Of a stretch of DNA of 19,825 nt, positions 1 to 6,461 are shown one piece after another (the first letter of the stretch is position 1; each line of letters starts with the position of its first letter). Made by a program: the position numbers and the translations under genes. The notes beneath the pieces are model-generated. The model was not told the origin of the DNA. It saw only the letters and a list, made by a program, of their open reading frames with translations, and ran no database searches. Source of the stretch: Acidimicrobiia bacterium (lineage in GTDB: Bacteria > Actinomycetota > Acidimicrobiia > Spongiisociales > ZC4RG35); contig JAOUGY010000029.1 of the NCBI GenBank assembly GCA_029865445.1, positions 1 through 19,825 of the forward strand. Reading direction: 5' to 3'.

Positions 1-1
1 C

Positions 2-850
2 ACCACCGAACACGCCTATCACGGAACCACCTTCGCCACCTCGCAGATGTCGCCCGAAGAACTCGGAACCGGGCCACTCGAACGTTGGTCGGCCCGCCTG
101 GGTGGGGCAGAGACCGTGGCCGCCGCTGGTTCCGGTGAACGCGTCGCCGGAGAGCTGGCGGCGGCGGTGGAGTCTCTCGAGTCGTCCGGGCACCGGCCAG
201 GGATGGTGATCCTCGACTCGGTGTTCTCGAGTGAAGGTGTGTTCGATCCGAGTCCGGCCTACCTCGCGGCGGTGGCCTCCGAGGCACGCCGGCATGGAGC
301 CCTGTTCGTGGCCGACGAAGTGCAGGCAGGTTTCGGTCGGGTCGGATCACGGTTCTGGGGCTTCAACAAGGCCGGTATCAGGCCCGACATCGTCACTATG
401 GGAAAACCCATGGGAAACGGACACCCGATGGGGGCGGTCGTCACGACCGCCGCGATCGCATCAGAGTTCGCCTCGAAGTGGCACTTCTTCTCGACGTTTG
501 CAGGGTCGCCGGTGGCCGCGGCCGCCGGATCCGCGGTCCTCGACGTACTGGAGACCGAAAGGCTCCCCGAGCGAGGCGACGAAGTGGGTGGTCACCTTCG
601 GAGTCGGATAGCGGAACTCGGCGACAGTCGGGTGGTGGCAGTGCGAGGTGCCGGTCTCTTCACAGGCGTGCAGATGACTGACGCCGCCGTGGCGTCGGAG
701 GTTGTGGAAAGGCTCCGCCGCGCAAGCGTCCTGATCGGTCGAACAGGCAAGGCAGGAGACGTCCTCAAGATCCGGCCCCCGATGGTGTTCAGCCGACACC
801 ACGCCGATCTCGTGGTCGAGAAGCTCGCCGAAACCCTCGCGAGTCTATGA
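2..850 (+). CDS. Class III aminotransferase, C-terminal part (5' end outside window)
   Basis: A PLP-dependent fold-type I aminotransferase cut by the left edge; the frame is open from base 2, so the first ATG at 47 is internal. Before it the frame reads EHAYHGTT, a class III motif near the cofactor phosphate. The PLP-contacting Asp lies in VADEVQAGFGR (Asp codon 314-316), and the Schiff-base Lys is in TMGKPMGNGHP (Lys codon 404-406). These are followed by FFSTFAGSP and a C-terminal small domain ending in KIRPPMVFSRHHADLVVEKL. The GKPMGNGHP form resembles the AGXT2-like and ethanolamine-phosphate phospho-lyase branch rather than ornithine or GABA transaminases, but the substrate cannot be assigned. 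The TGA stop overlaps the TAG of the convergent minus-strand gene by 6 nt (845-850). Confidence 0.93.
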   Translation, partial: TTEHAYHGTTFATSQMSPEELGTGPLERWSARLGGAETVAAAGSGERVAGELAAAVESLESSGHRPGMVILDSVFSSEGVFDPSPAYLAAVASEARRHGALFVADEVQAGFGRVGSRFWGFNKAGIRPDIVTMGKPMGNGHPMGAVVTTAAIASEFASKWHFFSTFAGSPVAAAAGSAVLDVLETERLPERGDEVGGHLRSRIAELGDSRVVAVRGAGLFTGVQMTDAAVASEVVERLRRASVLIGRTGKAGDVLKIRPPMVFSRHHADLVVEKLAETLASL

Positions 851-1471
851 CTTGGCTCCGAGGTGGGGAGCCGCCGACATGCCGACGCTGCCGTCCCGAC
901 CGGCGGCAGCCACGTAGTCGGTACCGCCGCGTGTAGCCCGAAGGTCGGCATTGGCGTCACCACCGATGACTCCGATCTCCTGGAGCGTCGAACGACGGGC
1001 GGCGGCATCGAGGCCTGGTTCCGTCACGATCACCAAGAGTTCCATGGCGTCTGCGATCAGCCCGCCGTCGACCACAGCCGGGTCTCCGATCACCACCAGT
1101 TCGACCACGTTGCCCGACTCGGCATCCGCCCGCCCACGCAGGCCGAAGTCGGGAGTCCACTCGTGACCGAACACCAGATCACCGGAGTCGTCGGGTCTGG
1201 TTTCGAAGTCGCCTACGCCCAGCAACGAGAATCCGCGTTCATCCGCTGCCTCGTTCCACCGATCGTGGGCCATCGTCACGTCGAAGTCGAAGGTGTTGCG
1301 GGGCACATCGAGGTCCTGGAAGAAGAAGAAGAGCCCGACCGCCACGATCGCCACGCCCAAGGCCACCGCGGCGGGTGAGCCGGTACCGGGGCGGCGGCTG
1401 ATGAGGCCGCGGCGCGGCAGGATGCCACCTCCGGTGACCACCGGAGCCCTGACGGTACGATCACGGTCCAT
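845..1471 (-). CDS. Membrane-anchored protein of unknown function
   Basis: About 208 residues with a basic N-terminus, one strong transmembrane segment at about residues 33-51 (ending in four Phe), and a soluble domain that is probably extracytoplasmic. That domain is acidic, with short beta-rich stretches (NVVELVVIGD, AMELLVIVTEP), and I recognise no family. The ATG at 1471 overlaps the ATG of the divergent NIF3 gene in the shared CATG. It has an AAGGA too close to the start (2 nt). The in-frame GTG at 1441 has a TACCGT hexamer 10 nt upstream and would give 198 residues with the same membrane segment. The gene ends inside the convergent aminotransferase stop. That a gene exists is well supported by the clean membrane topology; the exact start is not. 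Confidence 0.72.
   Translation of the reverse strand: MDRDRTVRAPVVTGGGILPRRGLISRRPGTGSPAAVALGVAIVAVGLFFFFQDLDVPRNTFDFDVTMAHDRWNEAADERGFSLLGVGDFETRPDDSGDLVFGHEWTPDFGLRGRADAESGNVVELVVIGDPAVVDGGLIADAMELLVIVTEPGLDAAARRSTLQEIGVIGGDANADLRATRGGTDYVAAAGRDGSVGMSAAPHLGAKS
1452..1461. promoter_or_regulatory. Overlapping divergent -10 elements
   Basis: On the plus strand TACGAT (1456-1461) lies 8 nt before the NIF3 ATG at 1470. On the minus strand TACCGT (1457-1452) lies 10 nt before the alternative GTG start at 1441. The two hexamers share two base pairs, so RNA polymerase could use only one direction at a time. No clear -35 box is seen. Confidence 0.45.
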
Positions 1472-2471
1472 GTCCTTGTCTATCGGCGAGTTTCTCCACG
1501 CCCTGCACGGAATCGTCCCGGCGCATGCCGCCGCCGACTGGGATCCCGGCGGGCTCCAGATAGGAGATCCGGATTCGACAGTCTCCCGGGTCGCGGTGTG
1601 CCACGAGATCACCGAGAAGGTCGTCGCCGGGGTCGAGTCGGATCGTGTCGACGTCGTTGTCACGTACCATCCACTGTTGTTCCGCCCCCAGAACCGGCTG
1701 ACCGCCGGGAAGTCGCCGGCCGGGCGGGCGTTTCGACTCATCCGCGCCGGTTGTGCCGTCGTCGTCGCCCACACGGCTTTCGACGTGATGACCGGCGGAA
1801 CCGCAGATGCCCTGGCGTCCGCCCTCGGGTTGAGCAACGTCCGGCCTTTCGCTGATGTCCATCCCCCTGGGTCCTCTCGCATCCGGGTCGCGGTCCCCGA
1901 CGACCGGGCCGAGGCGGTCCTGGCGGCGATGACGGCGGCCGGTGCCGGCGAGGTCGTACGACCAATGGCGTGCCGGCCCGAGGAAGGAACCGTCGAGGTG
2001 GCGACCGAGCGGAACCGCGTCGATGCGGTCCTTGCGGCACTGGCCGGGACGATTCGAACACCGACGTTCGAGGTGGTCGACACGACCTCGACATTGGGTC
2101 ACATCGGCCGGATCGGTACGCCGCTGGAGGATGACCTCGACAGCCTGGCTGCCGCCGTGGAGGAGCGGCTCGGCGCGGCCCGGGTTGCGGGTGACCGGGA
2201 TTCGCGGATCGGCCGAGTAGCGGTCGTGCCCGGTTCCGGTGGCTCGTTCATCGGCCAGGCCGTGGCGAGCGGGGCCGACGCCATCGTGACAGGTGACCTC
2301 TCCCATCACACGATCGTCGAAGCAAGAGATCGCGGGCTCGCGGTGATAGACGCCGGACACGCACCCACCGAGCGCCCCGGAATGGTCGCGCTCGTGGCGG
2401 CGGTGACCGCGGCGGGCCCCGGGACGGAGGTCGTCGATCTCACCGGCCTGGACCCGACCCCATGGCGGTAG
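1470..2471 (+). CDS. NIF3/DUF34 family dinuclear metal-centre protein
   Basis: A 333-residue protein of the NIF3 (YbgI/DUF34) family, toroidal hexamers with a two-metal site. It has been linked to GTP cyclohydrolase-like or metal-insertion roles, but its biochemical function is not settled. Visible motifs are DWDPGGLQIG (residues 23-32), VTYHPLLFRP (His67), AHTAFD (His101, Asp105), DLSHHT (His279-280) and GHAPTER (His297, Glu301). The last pair is the usual C-terminal metal-ligand motif. Residues about 130-230 form the inserted PII/CutA-like domain of the longer bacterial members. The ATG at 1470 follows TACGAT by 8 nt with no Shine-Dalgarno, suggesting a leaderless mRNA. A zinc-ribbon protein gene follows after 13 nt, a common NIF3 neighbour in many bacteria. 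Confidence 0.93.
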   Translation: MSLSIGEFLHALHGIVPAHAAADWDPGGLQIGDPDSTVSRVAVCHEITEKVVAGVESDRVDVVVTYHPLLFRPQNRLTAGKSPAGRAFRLIRAGCAVVVAHTAFDVMTGGTADALASALGLSNVRPFADVHPPGSSRIRVAVPDDRAEAVLAAMTAAGAGEVVRPMACRPEEGTVEVATERNRVDAVLAALAGTIRTPTFEVVDTTSTLGHIGRIGTPLEDDLDSLAAAVEERLGAARVAGDRDSRIGRVAVVPGSGGSFIGQAVASGADAIVTGDLSHHTIVEARDRGLAVIDAGHAPTERPGMVALVAAVTAAGPGTEVVDLTGLDPTPWR

Positions 2472-2474
2472 GCT
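2469..2474 (+). promoter_or_regulatory. -10 element (TAGGCT) built on the nif3 stop codon
   Basis: TAGGCT begins with the TAG stop of the NIF3 gene and ends 10 nt before the zinc-ribbon ATG at 2485. No Shine-Dalgarno is present, so a leaderless or near-leaderless transcript is likely. Confidence 0.45.
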
Positions 2475-2484
2475 GACACGACAC

Positions 2485-3192
2485 ATGGAGATGCCAGCAC
2501 TCTCGGACCTGCTCGACCTGCAAGACGTCGACCTCGAAATCGACCGCCTGATCGACCGGCGCCAAGGGATGCCCGAACTCGAACAGTATCGGGAAGCCAA
2601 CGCGGCTCGGATCCAGGCGGAAGCCGACCGGGACGCCGTCGCCGCCGAGCTCCGAAGCATCGAACTCGACCTCGACAAGGCCGAAGGCGAACTGGAGATC
2701 CTCGAAACACGCCTCAACGAGTCCGAGACCCGCCTGTTTGCCGGCGGCATGAGCGCCAAGGAGACCGAGCACAAACGGCTCGAGGTGAGGTCGCTGGAAG
2801 GTCAGAAGGAGGCATCGGAAGAACGGGTGCTCGCGCTGCTCGACCAGCGGGATGTCCTTGCCGAGAAGATGTCGGCAAGCCAGCAAATGGTCGCTTCCAA
2901 ACGCGCTCGGGAAACCGGGCTCGAAGAGGTCATCAAGTCGGCGTGGCGCGACATCGACCGGGACATCGGGCGCAAGGAGGGACGGAAGGCCGAGATCGTC
3001 CCCACGATTCCGCCCGACCTGCTGGACCTGTACGAACAGCTTCGCAAGACCAAACAAGGTGTCGCCATCGGCCGCCTGGAACACGGCAACTGTGGCGGAT
3101 GTCACCTGGCGTTGTCGGCCGCCGAACAGAAGGATGCGGCGGAAACCGATCCGGCACGGTGCGTTCACTGCCGTCGGATCCTCGTGTTCTGA
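2485..3192 (+). CDS. Coiled-coil C4 zinc-ribbon protein (DUF164/zf-RING_7 type)
   Basis: 235 residues. Residues about 10-170 are a long, highly charged alpha-helical hairpin with heptad-like patterning. The C-terminus is a four-Cys zinc ribbon: CGGC (Cys203, Cys206) and CVHC (Cys226, Cys229), followed by the family's RILVF end. This is the usual size and architecture of the family, which resembles Helicobacter HP0958 (FlgZ), a chaperone- or nucleic-acid-binding protein. In actinobacteria it usually sits beside NIF3, as here, with no known role. The alternative ATG two codons later (2491) is possible. The stop at 3190-3192 is almost contiguous with the next start. Confidence 0.93.
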   Translation: MEMPALSDLLDLQDVDLEIDRLIDRRQGMPELEQYREANAARIQAEADRDAVAAELRSIELDLDKAEGELEILETRLNESETRLFAGGMSAKETEHKRLEVRSLEGQKEASEERVLALLDQRDVLAEKMSASQQMVASKRARETGLEEVIKSAWRDIDRDIGRKEGRKAEIVPTIPPDLLDLYEQLRKTKQGVAIGRLEHGNCGGCHLALSAAEQKDAAETDPARCVHCRRILVF

Positions 3193-3194
3193 TC

Positions 3195-3728
3195 TTGGTC
3201 GCCTGGCATCTCGCGGGCGTCATCTTCCTGTTCCGGTGGATCTTCCGTGATCCAATGGTCGATCTGCGATACCTCGCAGCGGGCGCCCTTCTCCCCGACG
3301 TCATCGACCTGCCGCTCGGATCGATGACGGTGTCGACCGGCCAGGCCTGGTTCCACACCCTCGTCGTGCCCTCGCTTGCCATCGTCCTCGTCCTCGTTCT
3401 CACCGGGCGCAGGGGACCCGCCCGCAAGGCGTGGATGGCGGTGGGGGTGGGGATGATGTTCCACCTCCTGCTCGACGGGATGTGGGCGACCCGAGAAGTC
3501 TTCTTCTGGCCATTGTTCGGATGGGACTTCCCCGCGGGGCCGGACGGATCCTGGGCGGCGATGTGGGATCGCGCCCTGGCCGATCCGTGGCGCTGGGTCC
3601 GCGAAGCAGCGGGGATCGGCTACCTCGTATGGCTGTGGATCGCTTACGAACTCGCCGACCCTTCCCGGCGAAGGCATCTCCTCGCCACCGGAAGACTCGA
3701 CGCCTCTTCAGGCCCGGTGAGTGAGTAG
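3195..3728 (+). CDS. Multi-pass membrane protein, metal-dependent hydrolase-like (DUF457/YdjM type)
   Basis: About 177 residues from TTG 3195, starting 2 nt after the preceding stop, with four or five predicted membrane segments. The polar residues set into helices recall DUF457/YdjM proteins: GALLPDVID (Asp35, Asp38), WFHT (His54), FHLLLDGMW (His90, Asp94) and FFWPLFGWDF (103-112). The first helix lies upstream of the only ATG (3255), which favours TTG 3195 or CTG 3189; the latter would overlap the previous stop. The frame stays open further upstream, but that part is antisense-like shadow of the zinc-ribbon gene. The family call is by motif resemblance and the activity is unknown. The TAG stop forms the first three bases of the next gene's -10 box. 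Confidence 0.7.
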   Translation: MVAWHLAGVIFLFRWIFRDPMVDLRYLAAGALLPDVIDLPLGSMTVSTGQAWFHTLVVPSLAIVLVLVLTGRRGPARKAWMAVGVGMMFHLLLDGMWATREVFFWPLFGWDFPAGPDGSWAAMWDRALADPWRWVREAAGIGYLVWLWIAYELADPSRRRHLLATGRLDASSGPVSE

Positions 3729-3731
3729 CGT
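3726..3731 (+). promoter_or_regulatory. -10 element (TAGCGT) built on a stop codon
   Basis: TAGCGT starts with the TAG stop of the membrane-protein gene and ends 9 nt before ATG 3741. There is no Shine-Dalgarno in between. Confidence 0.45.
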
Positions 3732-3740
3732 TCTGTGGTC

Positions 3741-4412
3741 ATGTCTGCTCTCGGTCGTCTCGGCCTCGTCCTCGTTCTCCTCGTTACCGTGTCGTGCACC
3801 GACGCACCGGCGGAGGTGCCCATCACCGCGGTGCCGCCGGCGCCCGGAGCGCCCGAAGCGTCGACCGCGGTGGACCGGCTGCTTGCCGCCGTCACCGCCG
3901 GTGACTACGCGACCGCGTCGGACCTCACCGTCGACAGTCAGATGGTTGCGATCGCCGTTACCGAGAACGCTTCCGTGGAGGCCCTCCATGGAGTGCTGGC
4001 CACAGGTGGACGTGACATCGGAGCGAACTACTGGGAGAGTTTCGCCGCCACGATCGAAGAGTTCATGGGGGCGTCTACTTTCACCGTCGGCAACACCGAA
4101 GCCGTTTCGATCGAAGGAGTCGACTTCGCCCTCGTCGACGTCAACGCATCGGCGGACCTCGTCGGTCGTCGATTCGTGGCCCAACGCCTCGACGACGGAT
4201 GGAAGATCGACGTGGTAGCCACCTTCGCCCCGGCCATGGCCCAGCGGCTGGGGCGCACCGCCGACTCCCTCCGAGCCGATCCGACGGCCGAGGACATCCT
4301 CGCTGCCATCATCGACCAGCGCCACAGCCTCGAAGTTGCTCTCCGCGACGCCGCCCTCGAGGTCGACACGATCCAGCTGATCCGGACCGCCATCGTCTCC
4401 CTCGGCGGATGA
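3741..4412 (+). CDS. Putative secreted lipoprotein of unknown function
   Basis: 223 residues from ATG 3741 (a GTG two codons earlier is also in frame). Residues 1-19 form a short basic-hydrophobic signal ending in LLVTVSC, a degenerate lipobox with Cys19. A Pro/Ala-rich linker follows, then a mixed alpha/beta domain (about 40-150) with FALVDVNASADLVGRRF and LDDGWKIDVVATFAPAMA. That pattern resembles SnoaL/NTF2-like or DUF4878-type folds found in actinobacterial lipoproteins, though this is only a resemblance. The C-terminal 60 residues are helical. The stop overlaps the NUDIX start (ATGA), so the two are probably translationally coupled. Confidence 0.75.
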   Translation: MSALGRLGLVLVLLVTVSCTDAPAEVPITAVPPAPGAPEASTAVDRLLAAVTAGDYATASDLTVDSQMVAIAVTENASVEALHGVLATGGRDIGANYWESFAATIEEFMGASTFTVGNTEAVSIEGVDFALVDVNASADLVGRRFVAQRLDDGWKIDVVATFAPAMAQRLGRTADSLRADPTAEDILAAIIDQRHSLEVALRDAALEVDTIQLIRTAIVSLGG

Positions 4413-5026
4413 CCAGCCCCCTACTCGACTGGATCTGGAGGCTCCAGGCCATCGCCCAATCGGGCCTCACCTACGCACCTGGCGAGTACGACCGCCAGCG
4501 ATACGAACAGATCCGGGCACTCGCCGCCGAGATGGCGACCCACCCCGGCGGCGATGTCGAATCCGTCCGATCGGTTTTCTCGTCGATGACCGGCTATGCC
4601 ACCCCGTTGATCATCTGCCGGGCCGCGGTGTTCGATGGCGAAGACCGCATACTCATGGTTCGAGAAACCGCCGACGGCCGGTGGACCCTACCGGGGGGCT
4701 GGATCGATGTGGGTGACTCACCTTCTGGAGCGACGGAGCGGGAGGTGTTGGAAGAGACCGGGTACCGGGTCTCGGTGTCGAAGCTGGCCGCGGTGTTCGA
4801 CAAACGAAAGCATGCGCATCCTCCCGCACCCCACCACGCCTACCTGATGTTCTTCATCGCCCACCTGCAAGGTGGAAGCCCGGCGACGAGCATCGAAACC
4901 TCCGAAATCGGATGGTTCGGGGCCGATGAACTTCCTGAGTTGTCGACGGGGCGGGCCACCCGCCCCCAGATCATGCGCATGTGGGACCACCATCGCGATC
5001 CGGCCCTCGCCACCGATTTCGACTGA
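4409..5026 (+). CDS. NUDIX hydrolase with N-terminal Nudix_hydro_N domain
   Basis: 205 residues. Residues 5-60 match the helical N-terminal domain of NUDIX proteins of the ADP-ribose/nucleoside-diphosphate-sugar pyrophosphatase type (WIWRLQAIAQSGLTYAPGEYDRQRYEQI). The NUDIX box is at 97-119: G97-x5-D103-x7-R111-E112-V-L-E115-E116-T-G118-Y. The first Glu of the consensus is Asp (D103), while the REuxEE core that binds Mg2+ is intact, so the enzyme should be active. The ATG overlaps the TGA of the lipoprotein gene by 4-nt ATGA. The substrate cannot be deduced; X-linked nucleotides such as ADP-ribose are the usual targets. Confidence 0.92.
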   Translation: MTSPLLDWIWRLQAIAQSGLTYAPGEYDRQRYEQIRALAAEMATHPGGDVESVRSVFSSMTGYATPLIICRAAVFDGEDRILMVRETADGRWTLPGGWIDVGDSPSGATEREVLEETGYRVSVSKLAAVFDKRKHAHPPAPHHAYLMFFIAHLQGGSPATSIETSEIGWFGADELPELSTGRATRPQIMRMWDHHRDPALATDFD

Positions 5027-5055
5027 ATCGAGGTCCGCTACCGACCGGCCCGACC

Positions 5056-5061
5056 TATGGT
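5056..5061 (+). promoter_or_regulatory. -10 element (TATGGT), leaderless start
   Basis: TATGGT ends 6 nt before ATG 5068 of the AAA ATPase gene, with no Shine-Dalgarno. This fits transcription starting at or next to the start codon. Confidence 0.5.
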
Positions 5062-5067
5062 GTCGCC

Positions 5068-6450
5068 ATGACTCAACGCCCAGCAACCCTCGGCCGGCTC
5101 CTCGAATCGGGCTGGACCGACCGGACCGTCAAAGAGGAGCTGCGGGCCAATCTGGTGGCCCGAATGCGGTCGAACGAGGACCTGTTTCCCGGGATCGTCG
5201 GATACGACGAGACGGTGATCCCGGCGTTGGAGAGGGCCATCCTCGCCGGCCATGACATCATCCTGCTGGGGGAGCGGGGCCAGGGCAAGACGCGGCTCAT
5301 CCGCCGCCTCATCGAACTCCTCGACGACGAGATACCGGTGATCGACGGCTCCGAGGTGAACGACTCGCCGCTGTCCCCGATCTCTGCATTCGGGCGAGCG
5401 CGGGTGGCCGAACTCGGCGACGACACACCCATCCGCTGGATCGGTCGAGATGAACGCTTCGGCGAGAAGCTGGCGACACCGGACACGGCCGTGGCAGACC
5501 TCATCGGCGATGTCGACCCGATACGGGTCGCCGAAGGCCGGTATCTGTCCGACGAATTGGTGATCCACTACGGACTCGTTCCGCGCACCCACCGGGGCAT
5601 CTTCTCGATCAACGAGCTCCCGGACCTTCCCCCGAGGATTCAGGTGTCGCTCCTCAACGTGCTCGAGGAGAGAGATGTCCAAGTGCGCGGGTTTCGAATC
5701 CGCCTGCCGGTAGACCTTCTTCTCGTGGCCACGGCCAACCCCGAGGACTACACCAACCGGGGCCGGATCATCACACCTCTGAAAGACCGGTTCGGGTCCG
5801 AGATCCGCACCCACTATCCAGACGACCGTTCCCACGAGATCGACATCATGCGACAGGAGGCGGCCGCCCCCGTCGCCGAGGTTCCGGTGTCGGTGCCGCA
5901 GTTCCTCGAAGACGTGGTGGCCGAGTTCAGCCAGCAGGTGAGGTCGTCGGGTCAGGTCAACCAGCGGTCGGGAGTCTCTGTGAGGCTGTCCATCGCCAAC
6001 TTGGAGACGCTGATCGCATCCGCGGTCCGCAGGGCCGTGAGAACGGGGGAATCCGAGGCCGTGCCTCGCATCTCGGATCTGCCGTCGCTGATCCAGTCGA
6101 CGCTGGGGAGAGTCGAGTTCGAAGGTTTCGAAGAAGGCAGAGAAGAGGAGATTCTCCGTCGCATTCTCGGGCAGGCGGTCCTGGAGGTGTTCAGGGAATA
6201 CCTCATGGGATTCGATTTCACGGCACTGCTGGACCACTTCGACGGTGGCGCCGAAGTGGTGTCAGGCGATCTCGTATCCGCAGCTGCTCTGCTCGCCCAG
6301 GCCGACGGCATCGACCTGGCACCAATCCTGCTCCGATTGGGTCTGAGGGGCGAGGCTCCGGGAGATGCCGCCACCGCCCTCGAGTTCGCTCTCGAAGGAC
6401 TGCATCTGACACGCCGTCTCAACAAGACGGGGGCTCGATACGGCGGGTAG
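5068..6450 (+). CDS. MoxR/magnesium-chelatase-I-like AAA+ ATPase (Rv0958-like)
   Basis: 460 residues. AAA+ core: Walker A GERGQGKT (68-75, Lys74), Walker B region GIFSINELPDLP (177-188), sensor 1 ATANPEDYTNRG (221-232, Asn224) and LKDRFG with a candidate Arg finger (Arg241). The Walker B Asp is Asn182 before Glu183, which I believe is also the form in Rv0958-like proteins. The C-terminal third is an alpha-helical lid and effector region. Such ATPases work with a vWA-domain partner like the I and D subunits of Mg chelatase or MoxR/CoxE chaperones; a vWA partner is encoded at 8310-10238. The function is probably remodelling or metal insertion of an unknown client, not chlorophyll synthesis, since no pigment genes are present. 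Confidence 0.9.
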   Translation: MTQRPATLGRLLESGWTDRTVKEELRANLVARMRSNEDLFPGIVGYDETVIPALERAILAGHDIILLGERGQGKTRLIRRLIELLDDEIPVIDGSEVNDSPLSPISAFGRARVAELGDDTPIRWIGRDERFGEKLATPDTAVADLIGDVDPIRVAEGRYLSDELVIHYGLVPRTHRGIFSINELPDLPPRIQVSLLNVLEERDVQVRGFRIRLPVDLLLVATANPEDYTNRGRIITPLKDRFGSEIRTHYPDDRSHEIDIMRQEAAAPVAEVPVSVPQFLEDVVAEFSQQVRSSGQVNQRSGVSVRLSIANLETLIASAVRRAVRTGESEAVPRISDLPSLIQSTLGRVEFEGFEEGREEEILRRILGQAVLEVFREYLMGFDFTALLDHFDGGAEVVSGDLVSAAALLAQADGIDLAPILLRLGLRGEAPGDAATALEFALEGLHLTRRLNKTGARYGG

Positions 6451-6453
6451 CGT
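6448..6453 (+). promoter_or_regulatory. -10 element (TAGCGT) built on the AAA gene stop codon
   Basis: TAGCGT begins with the TAG stop of the ATPase gene and ends 8 nt before ATG 6462. The intervening bases are C-rich with no Shine-Dalgarno. Confidence 0.48.
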
Positions 6454-6461
6454 CCCCCGCT

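Noticed and set aside
3735..3740. GTG 3735 as the lipoprotein start
   Set aside because: ATG 3741 gives the better distance (9 nt) from TAGCGT and a normal signal peptide; GTG would add only two residues.
5038..6237. 399-codon minus-strand open frame
   Set aside because: It is antisense to the AAA ATPase, whose Walker and sensor motifs are intact on the plus strand.
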